Of a stretch of DNA of 64,000 nucleotides, positions 1-7,373 are shown one piece after another. Each line of letters opens with the position of its first letter. The stretch's first letter is position 1. Source of the stretch: Nitrobacter vulgaris (GTDB lineage: Bacteria > Pseudomonadota > Alphaproteobacteria > Rhizobiales > Xanthobacteraceae); NCBI RefSeq assembly GCF_031453995.1, contig NZ_JAVDPZ010000011.1, positions 1-64,000 on the forward strand, written 5' to 3'. Under the pieces are notes generated by a model, which ran no database searches, was not told the origin of the DNA, and worked only from the letters and a program-made list of their open reading frames with translations. The position numbers were made by a program, and so were the translations under genes.

Positions 1-385
1 GTTCAGTGCCCATTCTAAGCCTAACGGTCAAACCAGACCGCAGACTCGCAGATCACAACAACATCCGGAAGGTGGAAACAGAACACCGCTTACGAGTGAT
101 TGACATGACATATCAAAGCTCAGTGCAGTCGCAAGTTTCCGGCGGATCCCGCAAAGGTCGGTCCATCTGTCCCCGTGAAGGGGTCGCAGCAGCAAGCTGC
201 CGGATTCGCGTCGCCGCGATCGATTGAAGTGCCGCCAATCTCATCTGGCCATATTGGGCAGCCCTGCCAGACGAAGACGAGAACGAGGTAGTTGGGCCGC
301 AACCCAATTCCCGCGCACTCTGTCTTCAATCATACTGACGGCAGCAGGCCGCGCCGCAATTCGCGGGTGCTCCTGAGGATGGGGA
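1..385. other. Intergenic stretch, nothing recognised
   Basis: I see no convincing gene, RNA or repeat here. The short frames on either strand have no plausible ribosome binding site and no family resemblance. The window edge cuts whatever lies to the left. Confidence 0.4.
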
Positions 386-589
386 ATGAGCAAACACCGC
401 GCCAGAAAGGGCCGCGCTTACGCCGCCGGGGCACGTGACGCGCTGGACAGGCTGCGCGATGAATTGCGCTGGGTGAAACCGTCGCCGTCGATCATGTCGA
501 GCATGGATGTGTTGATCAACCGTACACGCACGAAGTTTCCGATGCCTGAGCCTGATGGAAGGAGAGAGGACAAAACATCGGTCCCATGA
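386..589 (+). CDS. Small hypothetical protein (67 aa)
   Basis: A 67-residue basic frame whose ATG at 386 follows a GAGGA-type ribosome binding site at about 374-378. The N-terminal half (residues 5-32) is rich in Arg, Ala and Leu and reads like an amphipathic helix. The second half looks less protein-like. I recognise no domain and there is no operon context. It could be a chance frame in GC-rich DNA. Confidence 0.25.
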   Translation: MSKHRARKGRAYAAGARDALDRLRDELRWVKPSPSIMSSMDVLINRTRTKFPMPEPDGRREDKTSVP

Positions 590-878
590 ATCACTTCGGC
601 GGTTGAAGCTCCGGCGAGTTGATCCGCAACAATCTCGCCTGAGATCAAGTCCCCCGACGCGCGGTCCTGGGAAGCGGCGCGCCGGGGCCGCGCCGGATCG
701 GTATTAAACCGCCAACACGGAAGCCCACCCTAAAACTATCAACGGGCATCACAAGGCAATTCGACGATCATTCGAACCATTCTAGTGCCCGCCGTGCTGT
801 GCGTCCCTGACAATCCAATACGGATCAGGCGGGGGAGGCGCTTCTCTCGTGCGTGACTGGTCCGCGGCGGCCAAGAAG
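590..878. other. Intergenic stretch, nothing recognised
   Basis: No gene or strong structure is visible here. It ends at the hairpin that follows the oxidase subunit IV gene encoded on the opposite strand. Confidence 0.4.
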
Positions 879-902
879 AAGGCCGGCAGAAATGCCGGCC
901 TT
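879..902 (-). terminator. Probable intrinsic terminator of the oxidase subunit IV gene
   Basis: A perfect 10-bp stem (879-888 with 893-902) closes a 4-base loop. Read on the minus strand it lies 20 bases past the stop codon at 922 and is followed by a CTTCTT tract. The T-tract is imperfect, so termination strength is uncertain. Confidence 0.55.
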
Positions 903-921
903 TAGAACGGTGATCGCACAA

Positions 922-1074
922 TCAGGTGAGGAAGATCGCCATCAACACGACAATGGTAGCTACGGCCGCTGTGGCGGTCGCCCCTACCTTAATGAACGCC
1001 TTGTACTGCCGCTCATGAGCCGGATAGTCCATTCCATCCGACGTTGAGTACACAATCTCGCTATGGTCTGACAT
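922..1074 (-). CDS. aa3-type cytochrome c oxidase subunit IV family protein (50 aa)
   Basis: This small protein accompanies aa3-type cytochrome c oxidase in alphaproteobacteria and is thought to be a single-span inner-membrane accessory subunit. The 50 residues show the family layout: a short acidic N-terminus, a central motif D-Y-P-A-H-E-R-Q-Y (about residues 16-24), then one hydrophobic segment (about residues 30-49) ending two residues after a Phe-Leu. The ATG is preceded by GGGAG about eight bases upstream, and a hairpin terminator follows. The catalytic subunit genes are not in the window, so this copy stands alone. The family call rests on recognising the conserved motif and topology. 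Confidence 0.8.
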   Translation of the reverse strand: MSDHSEIVYSTSDGMDYPAHERQYKAFIKVGATATAAVATIVVLMAIFLT

Positions 1075-1210
1075 TTCAAGTCTCCCAAGGCACGTTGAGC
1101 TTGCATTGAGAGATTAGCGCAATCTCCACTGTCGTCGATCCTTCGGTGTGTCACGATCATGTGAGGCGTTGGGGTGGAAGGCGGCGTGGCACGGCGCAGT
1201 ATGCGAGATT

Positions 1211-1236
1211 GGAACAAACCAGCGATAGAGAATGTT
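1211..1236 (+). promoter_or_regulatory. Candidate EcfG-type stress promoter
   Basis: GGAAC at 1211-1215, then 17 bases, then TGTT at 1233-1236. The EcfG consensus is GGAAC, 16-17 bases, CGTT, so one base differs. It lies 24 bases before the start of the small gene at 1260. A match this loose can occur by chance. Confidence 0.25.
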
Positions 1237-1259
1237 TTGCGCGGGGAGGAGGATCTCCA

Positions 1260-1385
1260 ATGCGCAGAATCTTCTCAGAATTGGATGAACAAGAGAGACA
1301 ATTTTTGCTGATGGTGACGGATTTCGGCATCGCGGTCTGTGCGGCAAAGCTGATGATCCATTTGATCAGCCTTTTCGTCGCGTGA
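1260..1385 (+). CDS. Small hypothetical protein (41 aa)
   Basis: A 41-residue frame with a very strong ribosome binding site (GGGGAGGAGG at 1242-1251) ahead of the ATG at 1260. The first 15 residues are charged. Residues 17-41 are hydrophobic and could form one membrane helix or an amphipathic segment. A GGAAC-type promoter candidate sits just upstream, which would fit a stress-induced small membrane protein. I recognise no family. The binding site and composition are the main support. Confidence 0.4.
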   Translation: MRRIFSELDEQERQFLLMVTDFGIAVCAAKLMIHLISLFVA

Positions 1386-1524
1386 GGAAGGTGTTCGTCG
1401 AAGTCAGCTGTCCTCAGCCGGGACGGCCTAGACAATAGTTCGCTGCGATGGCGGTGTGCGCAGGCGCGTTGTTTGGCGCTATGGTCAACCTGGACAGGCT
1501 CTGGAGAACTTCGCAGTGCATCCT

Positions 1525-3447
1525 TCAACGGGATGCCTTGCGGTGACGTTGGCGCAGGAAACGACCCAGCAGCCGACGTTTTCCCTTGCGCGGAATGAGG
1601 TCAATATCGCTGACTAGCTTCGCGCCACCCTTACCTCGCTCCAGAACGATCTTTCGAGTATGAAAGGCTTCGAGTTCGACGCGATGAGCCACGCTGACGA
1701 CGGTGGCATTAGGGAGCTCCTTATTGAGGAGGTCCATCATCTTGTCCTGGCTCTTTGCATCGAGCGCGGATGTTGCTTCGTCCAGCACGACAATATCGGG
1801 ATTATGCAAGAACAGCCGGGCGAAGGCGAGCCGTTGCTTTTCGCCCCCCGACAGCGTCTGGTCCCAGGGCGCCTCTTCCTCAAGTCGCTCCTTGAGGTGA
1901 GCAAGTCCTACTTTGTCCAGAGCAGTGCCAATTTGTTCGGGAGTCCAGTCTTCCGCAGCCGCGGGGTAGGCGGCTGCGCGACGTAACGTGCCAAACGGCA
2001 CGTACGGCTTTTGCGGGAGCATGAATAACCGTCGGTCTGGATGGAAACTGACACTGCCGCCACCCCATGGCCAAAGACCAGCGATAGCACGCACCAGCGT
2101 GCTTTTGCCGGTCCCGGACTCGCCCGCCACCAGTACGCGCTCGCCGGCCTCGATGATCACTTCCGCTTCTCCCACCACGGCGGTGCCGTTGTCTAGCGTC
2201 ACGGACAAGTCGTTAAGGCTGAGCATCGCGTCGTTCTCGGTCTCGCCGCGCTGAATGCGGCCGACGCCGTCGCCACGCTCGGCCCGGTCCAGCCCGTCGA
2301 TCGACATCATCAGCGACGCAATCCGCCGCGCGCAGGCATTCCAGTCAGCCAGACGGGGATAATTGTCGACAAGCCAGCCGAACGCGCTCTGCACGATGGT
2401 GAAGGCCGATGCGGCCTGCATCACATGTCCCAACGTCATGCTGCCATCGAGGTATTTCGGCGCGCATAGTAACAGCGGGATGACCGGAGCGATCAGGCTC
2501 GATCCCTGCGAGACGATGGTGGTGCGCATGTGCTGACCGCAGAGGAGCGCCCATTGCTTGATGACGCTGGCGAACGTTTTGTCGATTCCGCTGCGCTCTT
2601 CCTCCTCGCCACCCAACAGGGCGATGCTTTCACCGTTCTCGCGAACGCGCGTCAACGCGTAGCGATATTCGGCTTCGGCCTGGTTTTTACTCTCCGAAAC
2701 CGCGACGAAGTGACGTCCGATGTAAACCATCGAACTGCTGGTTACTCCGGCATAGATCACCGCCGCCACCACCAGGAAGCCGGGCACGGTAAATGTCGAC
2801 CCGCCGACTGTCAGGGTCAGAGCGCCACCGATGGTCCAGAGCACGACAATAAAGGTTGCAGCCGAGAGGAAGGCGGATATCACGCCGGAGGCGAAATCCA
2901 CTGGCGCGTCGGTGGCGACTCGCAGATCCTCGGCGATACGATATTCCGGGTTTTCGTGATCGCCGCTGACAAGATTGAGTTGATAGTAGCGGCCGTTGGT
3001 TAGCCAACGCGACACCACTGAATCGGTCAGCCACGCGCGCCAGCGGCGCTGGATGCCCATGCGTGCGAACACCTGAAAAACACCGAGCGCCACACTGCCG
3101 ATCGCGAGCGGGAAGAATACCCCCGTTAAATAATAAACCGTGGCGGAGTCGCGCTTCTCGATGGCGTCAAAGATCGCGCGATTCCAGACGTTGATGGCAT
3201 ATTGAAATGCGACGTTTGTAATAATCAAGGCGATCAGGCCGAGAGACAACACCCATGCCAGCTTGCCGCCGTTGACACCCCAAAATCCTTTGGCGCTGAT
3301 CCAGAATCGCGTGAGCAGATAGTCCCTGCGTGCCTGCTCAATCTCCTCCGGCGAGAGATCCGCGTTTGGTTCCAAGATTTCCGGAGGCGGAGGTTCAACT
3401 GCTTGTCCGGTCTCCGCGACAACTTCAAGGATCGGCGGCTTCGGCAT
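1525..3447 (-). CDS. BacA/SbmA-type ABC transporter with fused ATPase domain
   Basis: Inner-membrane half-transporter of 640 residues, of the ABCD/YddA type: a SbmA/BacA-like membrane domain (about residues 45-375) with several hydrophobic spans, then its own nucleotide-binding domain. The ATPase motifs are intact: Walker A GESGTGKST at 442-450, signature LSGGE at 532-536, Walker B IVVLDEAT at 552-559 and the switch His near 588. It probably works as a homodimer. Relatives include Bradyrhizobium BclA and mycobacterial Rv1819c, which move peptides and other hydrophilic compounds. The substrate here cannot be read from sequence. The N-terminus (residues 1-40) is Pro/Glu-rich and cytoplasmic. 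It is transcribed alone on the minus strand. Confidence 0.85.
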   Translation of the reverse strand: MPKPPILEVVAETGQAVEPPPPEILEPNADLSPEEIEQARRDYLLTRFWISAKGFWGVNGGKLAWVLSLGLIALIITNVAFQYAINVWNRAIFDAIEKRDSATVYYLTGVFFPLAIGSVALGVFQVFARMGIQRRWRAWLTDSVVSRWLTNGRYYQLNLVSGDHENPEYRIAEDLRVATDAPVDFASGVISAFLSAATFIVVLWTIGGALTLTVGGSTFTVPGFLVVAAVIYAGVTSSSMVYIGRHFVAVSESKNQAEAEYRYALTRVRENGESIALLGGEEEERSGIDKTFASVIKQWALLCGQHMRTTIVSQGSSLIAPVIPLLLCAPKYLDGSMTLGHVMQAASAFTIVQSAFGWLVDNYPRLADWNACARRIASLMMSIDGLDRAERGDGVGRIQRGETENDAMLSLNDLSVTLDNGTAVVGEAEVIIEAGERVLVAGESGTGKSTLVRAIAGLWPWGGGSVSFHPDRRLFMLPQKPYVPFGTLRRAAAYPAAAEDWTPEQIGTALDKVGLAHLKERLEEEAPWDQTLSGGEKQRLAFARLFLHNPDIVVLDEATSALDAKSQDKMMDLLNKELPNATVVSVAHRVELEAFHTRKIVLERGKGGAKLVSDIDLIPRKGKRRLLGRFLRQRHRKASR

Positions 3448-3619
3448 TCGCTCACGACCTCGGTTATACGGGTATCATCAATGTTCTGTGGCGTACCGCG
3501 CCGGTCGGGATGACGCTCAGATGGGGCTGCTCGCAAGAGGAAGCGCACCTGAAAAGCTGCGGTCGTCGCAGCCCATGTGCGCGGCTATGATCTCTTGTTC
3601 AGGATTTAGTTTTTCGATC

Positions 3620-3773
3620 ATTAACTAACCTCCCTTGATCGAGGGAGGTTAGCGTCTGGTCAGAAATAGAAAACACCGCTAGAGCGGGATATGGTGGTAC
3701 CCGGAACGCTAACCCCCCATCAGCATTCTCCAGATACCATCTCTTTAGCTCGCCTGCCCGGTGGGCTTTTTTT
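3620..3773 (+). ncRNA. Candidate structured RNA with alternative pairing
   Basis: Segment 3642-3652 pairs perfectly (11 bp) with 3625-3635 just upstream. An overlapping segment, 3643-3655, also pairs with 3706-3718 downstream (12 of 13 positions). The two helices exclude each other, and an intrinsic terminator follows at 3747-3773. This layout fits an attenuator or a small regulatory RNA. No promoter is certain; a GGAAC, 16-base, CATT motif at 3703-3727 lies inside it. No known RNA family was recognised. Confidence 0.35.
3747..3773 (+). terminator. Intrinsic terminator not attached to a known gene
   Basis: An 8-bp stem containing two G-T pairs (3747-3754 with 3760-3767) encloses a 5-base loop and runs into seven T residues (3767-3773). 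No convincing protein gene lies upstream on this strand, so it probably ends an untranslated RNA. Confidence 0.55.
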
Positions 3774-3901
3774 GATGAAACACGTTCCGTCCACCTGCAT
3801 TGACTCAACCGGAACGGCGATCTCATCGCTCCCATCTCGTCTGGGTCTCTCGGATTTCGATTGGTTAGCCTGACCAACAGTCGGCGACACGCATGCGAAG
3901 T

Positions 3902-4132
3902 TTACATGCCGTGGCTTTGAAAGACTTTCTGGCATTTCTGGCTAAGTTTCGCCCGATGCTGCTGAAGGCACTGTTGAACGGCCATGTCATCGCCTAGCAA
4001 CTGTCGGCAAAAGCGTGAGGCGTCTCGGGAGCATGCTTTTTGCTCCTGCGGCGTGCCCATATGTTGCGCGCCCTGAGCAAAACAATATGTGCTTGTAAGC
4101 ATGAGCGAGACAATCAAAAGCATCCTTCGCAT
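3902..4132 (-). CDS. Secreted Cys-rich repeat protein (76 aa)
   Basis: A 76-residue precursor with a typical signal peptide: basic start, hydrophobic core around residues 4-15, cleavage after an Ala near residue 18. The mature part contains one Cys-rich (GLG1-type) repeat, with Cys residues at the start of the repeat, in 'RFCR', in 'QQCLQQH' and in 'QKC'. Such repeats occur in small periplasmic proteins of rhizobia; their function is unknown. The start at 4132 was chosen because it follows an AGAGGA-type ribosome binding site and begins exactly at the signal peptide. A longer frame upstream is not protein-like. A near-consensus EcfG promoter (4176-4200) sits 44 bases upstream. Confidence 0.7.
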   Translation of the reverse strand: MRRMLLIVSLMLTSTYCFAQGAQHMGTPQEQKACSRDASRFCRQLLGDDMAVQQCLQQHRAKLSQKCQKVFQSHGM

Positions 4133-4175
4133 TGTGGGGTCCTCTTTCTCGGCCGTTTGCCCGGCGCCATCCCAC

Positions 4176-4200
4176 AACTCGCGAGCGAAGAGCAGGTTCC
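4176..4200 (-). promoter_or_regulatory. Candidate EcfG-type promoter of the Cys-rich protein
   Basis: Read on the minus strand: GGAAC (4200-4196), 16 bases, AGTT (4179-4176). One base differs from the EcfG consensus ending CGTT. It is correctly oriented and lies 44 bases from the start codon at 4132. Confidence 0.35.
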
Positions 4201-4512
4201 ACCCGAACTGGTCGGTCGCTGCTTCGTCTACACCCGAACGCGGCCCCGCATCCGCGTATACCGCAACGCCATTCCAGCTCCAAAGATAGTCTTCTCGTAG
4301 ATGCGCCACCATTGAAAATGGCGGGGACGAAAACATCAAAATCCGCACAAATCAGATCCTGCCTTAAGTAATTAAGAGCGTCGCGCGAGTGGCCAGTCCC
4401 TAATGGGCTGGCGCTCGCGTGCTAAAGCGCGGGTCGTGATTCAATCGCACGAACGTGTCTTGCGAGTAAGTCTTTGAATTAAAGATCCGTCCGGTCGGCG
4501 TTGTCTGATCTT

Positions 4513-4902
4513 CTAATCTCGAGAGCGCCTTCCGAATGCTTCGACCGCCTTAGACAACAGGATCTTCACTTCGTTCGGGGCGCGTGTGAAAGGCAAGAAA
4601 AATCCCAGCCAGAAGAAAGACAAGCTGAATAGCACGCTCAAGTTCACGATATCCGATTGGTCGGCCCTTCCCAACTGGACGTAGGCAAACGCAAAGTAAA
4701 AATAAAACAATACGCCGACGCTTAGAATGAGAAACCTTTTGGGTCGTGGCCTGACGAGCCGGCCAACAAGTTGGCCAGCCTGATATCCCACCATAACTCC
4801 AACAGGTGCTAAGAGCCGAAATGCAGAGAGCTCTGGAACAAAAAATCCATAGCTCAGAACAAATCCGATAAGGCCAAATACGCCGGTCAGCATGAGGTTC
4901 AT
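4513..4902 (-). CDS. Hypothetical membrane protein (129 aa)
   Basis: A very hydrophobic protein with about four membrane spans (around residues 3-20, 28-45, 55-75 and 85-105, counted from the ATG at 4902), basic loops, and a charged C-terminus ending in Arg-Ser-Arg-Asp. The frame stays open upstream to a TTG at 4977, but that extension is polar and basic and looks untranslated. The ribosome binding site for 4902 is weak, and a second Met three codons later is possible. I recognise no family. No neighbour is close enough to suggest an operon. Confidence 0.6.
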   Translation of the reverse strand: MNLMLTGVFGLIGFVLSYGFFVPELSAFRLLAPVGVMVGYQAGQLVGRLVRPRPKRFLILSVGVLFYFYFAFAYVQLGRADQSDIVNLSVLFSLSFFWLGFFLPFTRAPNEVKILLSKAVEAFGRRSRD

Positions 4903-5133
4903 TGTTTCTTGAGTGCTCTTGTCTCGTAGAGAATAACAAGTTTTCGCGCTGGCTGACCTGCGAACAGGGATCCTCAAATCCGGCGTGCGTGATTTGCACG
5001 ATCAACTCGAGGAGTGGCCCGCAATTTCTACCGCGCGGCAGCCTACCATAAGGCTGGGGCCAGTAAACAGCGGTGAGCGGAGTCATTGTTCGTCGTCACA
5101 AGCGCGGCTTGTCCCGTAGTCCCTTGAGCGTTT
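4903..5133. other. Intergenic stretch, nothing recognised
   Basis: Divergent spacer between the minus-strand membrane protein and the plus-strand small protein at 5243. Only the GGAAC-type promoter candidate just to its right stands out. Confidence 0.4.
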
Positions 5134-5158
5134 GGAACCATAAGGCCCGCCGCACATT
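5134..5158 (+). promoter_or_regulatory. Candidate EcfG-type promoter
   Basis: GGAAC (5134-5138), 16 bases, CATT (5155-5158): one base off the consensus CGTT. It lies 85 bases before the start codon of the small charged protein at 5243. Confidence 0.25.
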
Positions 5159-5242
5159 GACAGGCGCCAATGCACGCGGCCCCAGCGTTCATGGCACGCA
5201 GACATAGCCCAGTCTCCTGGAAAAGCGAAAGGAGAGAGAGCC

Positions 5243-5443
5243 ATGACTCATCGGCGCCGTTACAAACAGACCAAGCCTTTTCAGGACCGTCTCTTTGATT
5301 TCCTTGCGGAATCGCGACAAAGAGCCGACGAAGCCCCAGACGGCATAGAGCGAGAAAAGATAATCAAGAAAATCGAGAGTGCCAAAACGGCAGCAAGAAT
5401 CGATGCATGGGCGAACTCGCCAAAAATGCAGCGGCCGAAGTAA
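5243..5443 (+). CDS. Small charged hypothetical protein (66 aa)
   Basis: A 66-residue, Lys/Arg-rich soluble protein. The ATG at 5243 follows a strong GGAGAGAGAG-type ribosome binding site. Residues 1-12 are very basic, and residues 15-55 probably form two helices separated by a Pro-Asp-Gly turn. The composition is like that of small stress-associated proteins of rhizobia, but I cannot name a family. An EcfG-like promoter candidate lies upstream. The gene stands alone. Confidence 0.6.
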   Translation: MTHRRRYKQTKPFQDRLFDFLAESRQRADEAPDGIEREKIIKKIESAKTAARIDAWANSPKMQRPK

Positions 5444-5740
5444 AGGCCATCAGACGCGTCGCCGGAGCTGTGATGCGTGACGAGATGCAAAATATCTTCA
5501 GAGGCGGTTGACGCCGTGCAGTCCGCTTCAGACCGAACGTTGGAAATCGGACAAAATGCGCAATGCACTCCAAAGGAATCGAAGACGCGAAACAACGACC
5601 AGCACGTATCCGAACACAGTGGATTGTCCGGTTTGCGCTCGGAACACGCGCTAGCTACTAATTCGAGCATTCTCCCGGCTAAACCGGATTTCCACTTAGT
5701 TAGCCGGGAAAAGTCTTATCCACTTCGCCGGAAAGGGATT

Positions 5741-5983
5741 CTAATATCCCTGCCAGCGCGGCGGTTCTTTCGTGTCAGGCCAGGACTGCGCCTTCGCATA
5801 CCAGTTATCGACTTGCTTTTTCGCGAAGTCGTCTTGGTACCCGTAGCGCTCCTTCAGTTTCTTTTCGAGTTGCTCGCGATGGCCGGAGATTTCCCAGAGG
5901 TCGTCGAAAGTGAATTTACCCCACTGATCTCTGACCTTGTACTTGACCTGATCCCAGTTTTGTTCAATCCGGTCCCAGTCCAT
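5741..5983 (-). CDS. CsbD-like stress protein (80 aa)
   Basis: An 80-residue soluble protein of the CsbD family, a group of small, abundant general-stress proteins of unknown biochemical role. The family pattern is clear: an N-terminal 'W-x-x-I-x-x-N-W-x-x-V-K' block (residues 3-14), then 'W-G-K-F-T-x-D-D-L' and the central 'Y-G-Y' turn before a final charged helix. The start at 5983 follows an excellent AAGGAGGG site. A longer frame upstream is spurious. An EcfG-like promoter (6020-6044) is in place upstream, which fits control of csbD homologues by the general stress response in alphaproteobacteria. Confidence 0.85.
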   Translation of the reverse strand: MDWDRIEQNWDQVKYKVRDQWGKFTFDDLWEISGHREQLEKKLKERYGYQDDFAKKQVDNWYAKAQSWPDTKEPPRWQGY

Positions 5984-6019
5984 AGTTCCCTCCTTCGCGC
6001 GATTGCCGCGAAAGGGGAA

Positions 6020-6044
6020 AACTAAAAAACTCGAACTTCGTTCC
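6020..6044 (-). promoter_or_regulatory. Candidate EcfG-type promoter of the csbD-like gene
   Basis: On the minus strand: GGAAC (6044-6040), 16 bases, AGTT (6023-6020), one base from the consensus. It lies 37 bases upstream of the csbD-like start codon, with no competing gene between. Confidence 0.4.
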
Positions 6045-6307
6045 GCCGCTGCGAAGGACGAATGGTCGCACATGGACCGCGGCATGCCGGTTTATCCAAG
6101 GAATCCAAGAACAGAGTAGAATAGGCTGTGCCGCCAATGCCTTGATGGCAATGCGCCGGCGCAAATTCCCGATACCCCCGCTGCTGTTGACTTGTCCGGG
6201 ACCGACTCGAACGGCAATCTGTAGCTGTCTGGTTGAATTCGCGGTTTCACGTTCTGCGCGTTGAAAGCGCCAGGATGTCGTCTGTGGTCAATCAGGCTGC
6301 ATATTTA
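6045..6307. other. Intergenic stretch, nothing recognised
   Basis: Divergent spacer between the csbD-like gene and the hypothetical gene at 6320. It ends in the GGAGG ribosome binding site of the latter. No other signal was recognised. Confidence 0.4.
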
Positions 6308-6319
6308 GGAGGCGTTCGC

Positions 6320-7021
6320 ATGGGACAGAAAGCTGGAAGCGGAACATACAGAACGTCTTTCCCGGATCCTGACTCGACCGAATTCACGCACGACGTTGAA
6401 GAATACAGTGCGCCTGATTTTCCGGAACGGTTGAGGGATCCTATGCGGGTTGACCTGGCATTGCTGGCGCGGATTGACGCTGCTCAAAAAGCTCATGGGC
6501 GGCTCGGCCAGCTCTCCGTCTGGTCGCGTTGGTACGCCTGTCAGGTCGAGGAATTGCGCGGCCGGTGGACGGAACTGTTCGACTTCTACAAAATTACAGC
6601 GCGCGCGCCGGAGGACGCCTGGATGCAACTAGCGACTTCCCTGGCGCGAGATTTCGTTCCCGGCCTGCTGGTGGACAATGTTTTTCCGACTCAGGATATG
6701 CTCGTGGAACAGGCGCGACTGTTTTCCCTGATCACAGAAGTATCGGAAGCCGTGCTCGCCCGGCGCGGTGAGGCGGAAGGCCAGGACGGATCGGAACGAA
6801 TGGTCCTCGAGCAGGATTTTTTCAACGAGGAGCCGTGGAATGACGACCTGTTTGGCAAGAAACCGGACAGCATCGATACACTCATGGCAAGGTTCTCGCG
6901 AGAAAAGGAACGTTTCGCCAGATTGCTCATCGAGCAGTATTGGTCGAAGAGGGCGGTTATGTCCTTCTTTGCCGACTCTGGTCTTGAGGTGCCCGAATTC
7001 GTCGCGGATCTGCCCGCCTGA
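6320..7021 (+). CDS. Hypothetical protein (233 aa)
   Basis: A soluble acidic protein of 233 residues with no signal peptide or membrane span. The ATG at 6320 is preceded by a perfect TAGGAGG site seven bases upstream; a longer start at 6233 is less likely. Residues 50-105 contain a Trp-rich stretch ('SVWSRWYACQVEELRGRW'), and the C-terminal 40 residues look helical. I recognise no domain or catalytic motif. It stands alone between the csbD-like gene and the amidase, so context gives no function. Confidence 0.65.
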   Translation: MGQKAGSGTYRTSFPDPDSTEFTHDVEEYSAPDFPERLRDPMRVDLALLARIDAAQKAHGRLGQLSVWSRWYACQVEELRGRWTELFDFYKITARAPEDAWMQLATSLARDFVPGLLVDNVFPTQDMLVEQARLFSLITEVSEAVLARRGEAEGQDGSERMVLEQDFFNEEPWNDDLFGKKPDSIDTLMARFSREKERFARLLIEQYWSKRAVMSFFADSGLEVPEFVADLPA

Positions 7022-7373
7022 CGCAATGCCCCCGCGATCCAGCGGGAGGGTCAAAAGGGAGGCTGCACACGCCGGGAACGGGTTAGACAAAACGCGTGCC
7101 AATGCGTTGGTGCCGCAGCCTGAAACCGGCAAAATAGGCTACGTCCATCATCCCCGTCGCGGCCGGTTGTCACCCGGCGTGTGCCATTGAGAGAAATGGT
7201 ACGACTCTTCCGCTGGCTTTTCCATCGCTATGATGCACGCCCCACGAAACGTTGATAGGTGGAACCCGCAACGCTGGAATCGATGACAACGTTCAACAGC
7301 CTTGTCGGGCGGGATTCGAATACGCTCTCAAGCGCGCGGTTTGAAATCTGCGCGCCACCGGTGGCTCCGGCTT
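7022..7373. other. Intergenic stretch, nothing recognised
   Basis: Convergent spacer between the hypothetical gene and the amidase. It contains a short perfect palindrome (GCCACCGGTGGC at about 7354-7365) but no T-tract, and no gene-like frame. Confidence 0.4.

Larger units (their letters stand above)
3448..3901. other. Gene-free stretch with structured RNA candidate
   Basis: No convincing protein gene. The part from about 3620 to 3773 carries mutually exclusive inverted repeats and an intrinsic terminator, described separately. A 32-codon frame just after the T-tract (3775-3873) has no ribosome binding site. Confidence 0.4.

Noticed and set aside
3703..3727. GGAAC, 16 bases, CATT motif as an EcfG promoter
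   Set aside because: It lies inside the structured RNA candidate and the terminator follows within about 45 bases, so it is more likely chance.
3775..3873. 32-codon frame after the terminator T-tract
   Set aside because: It begins two bases after seven T residues, with no ribosome binding site and no recognisable family.
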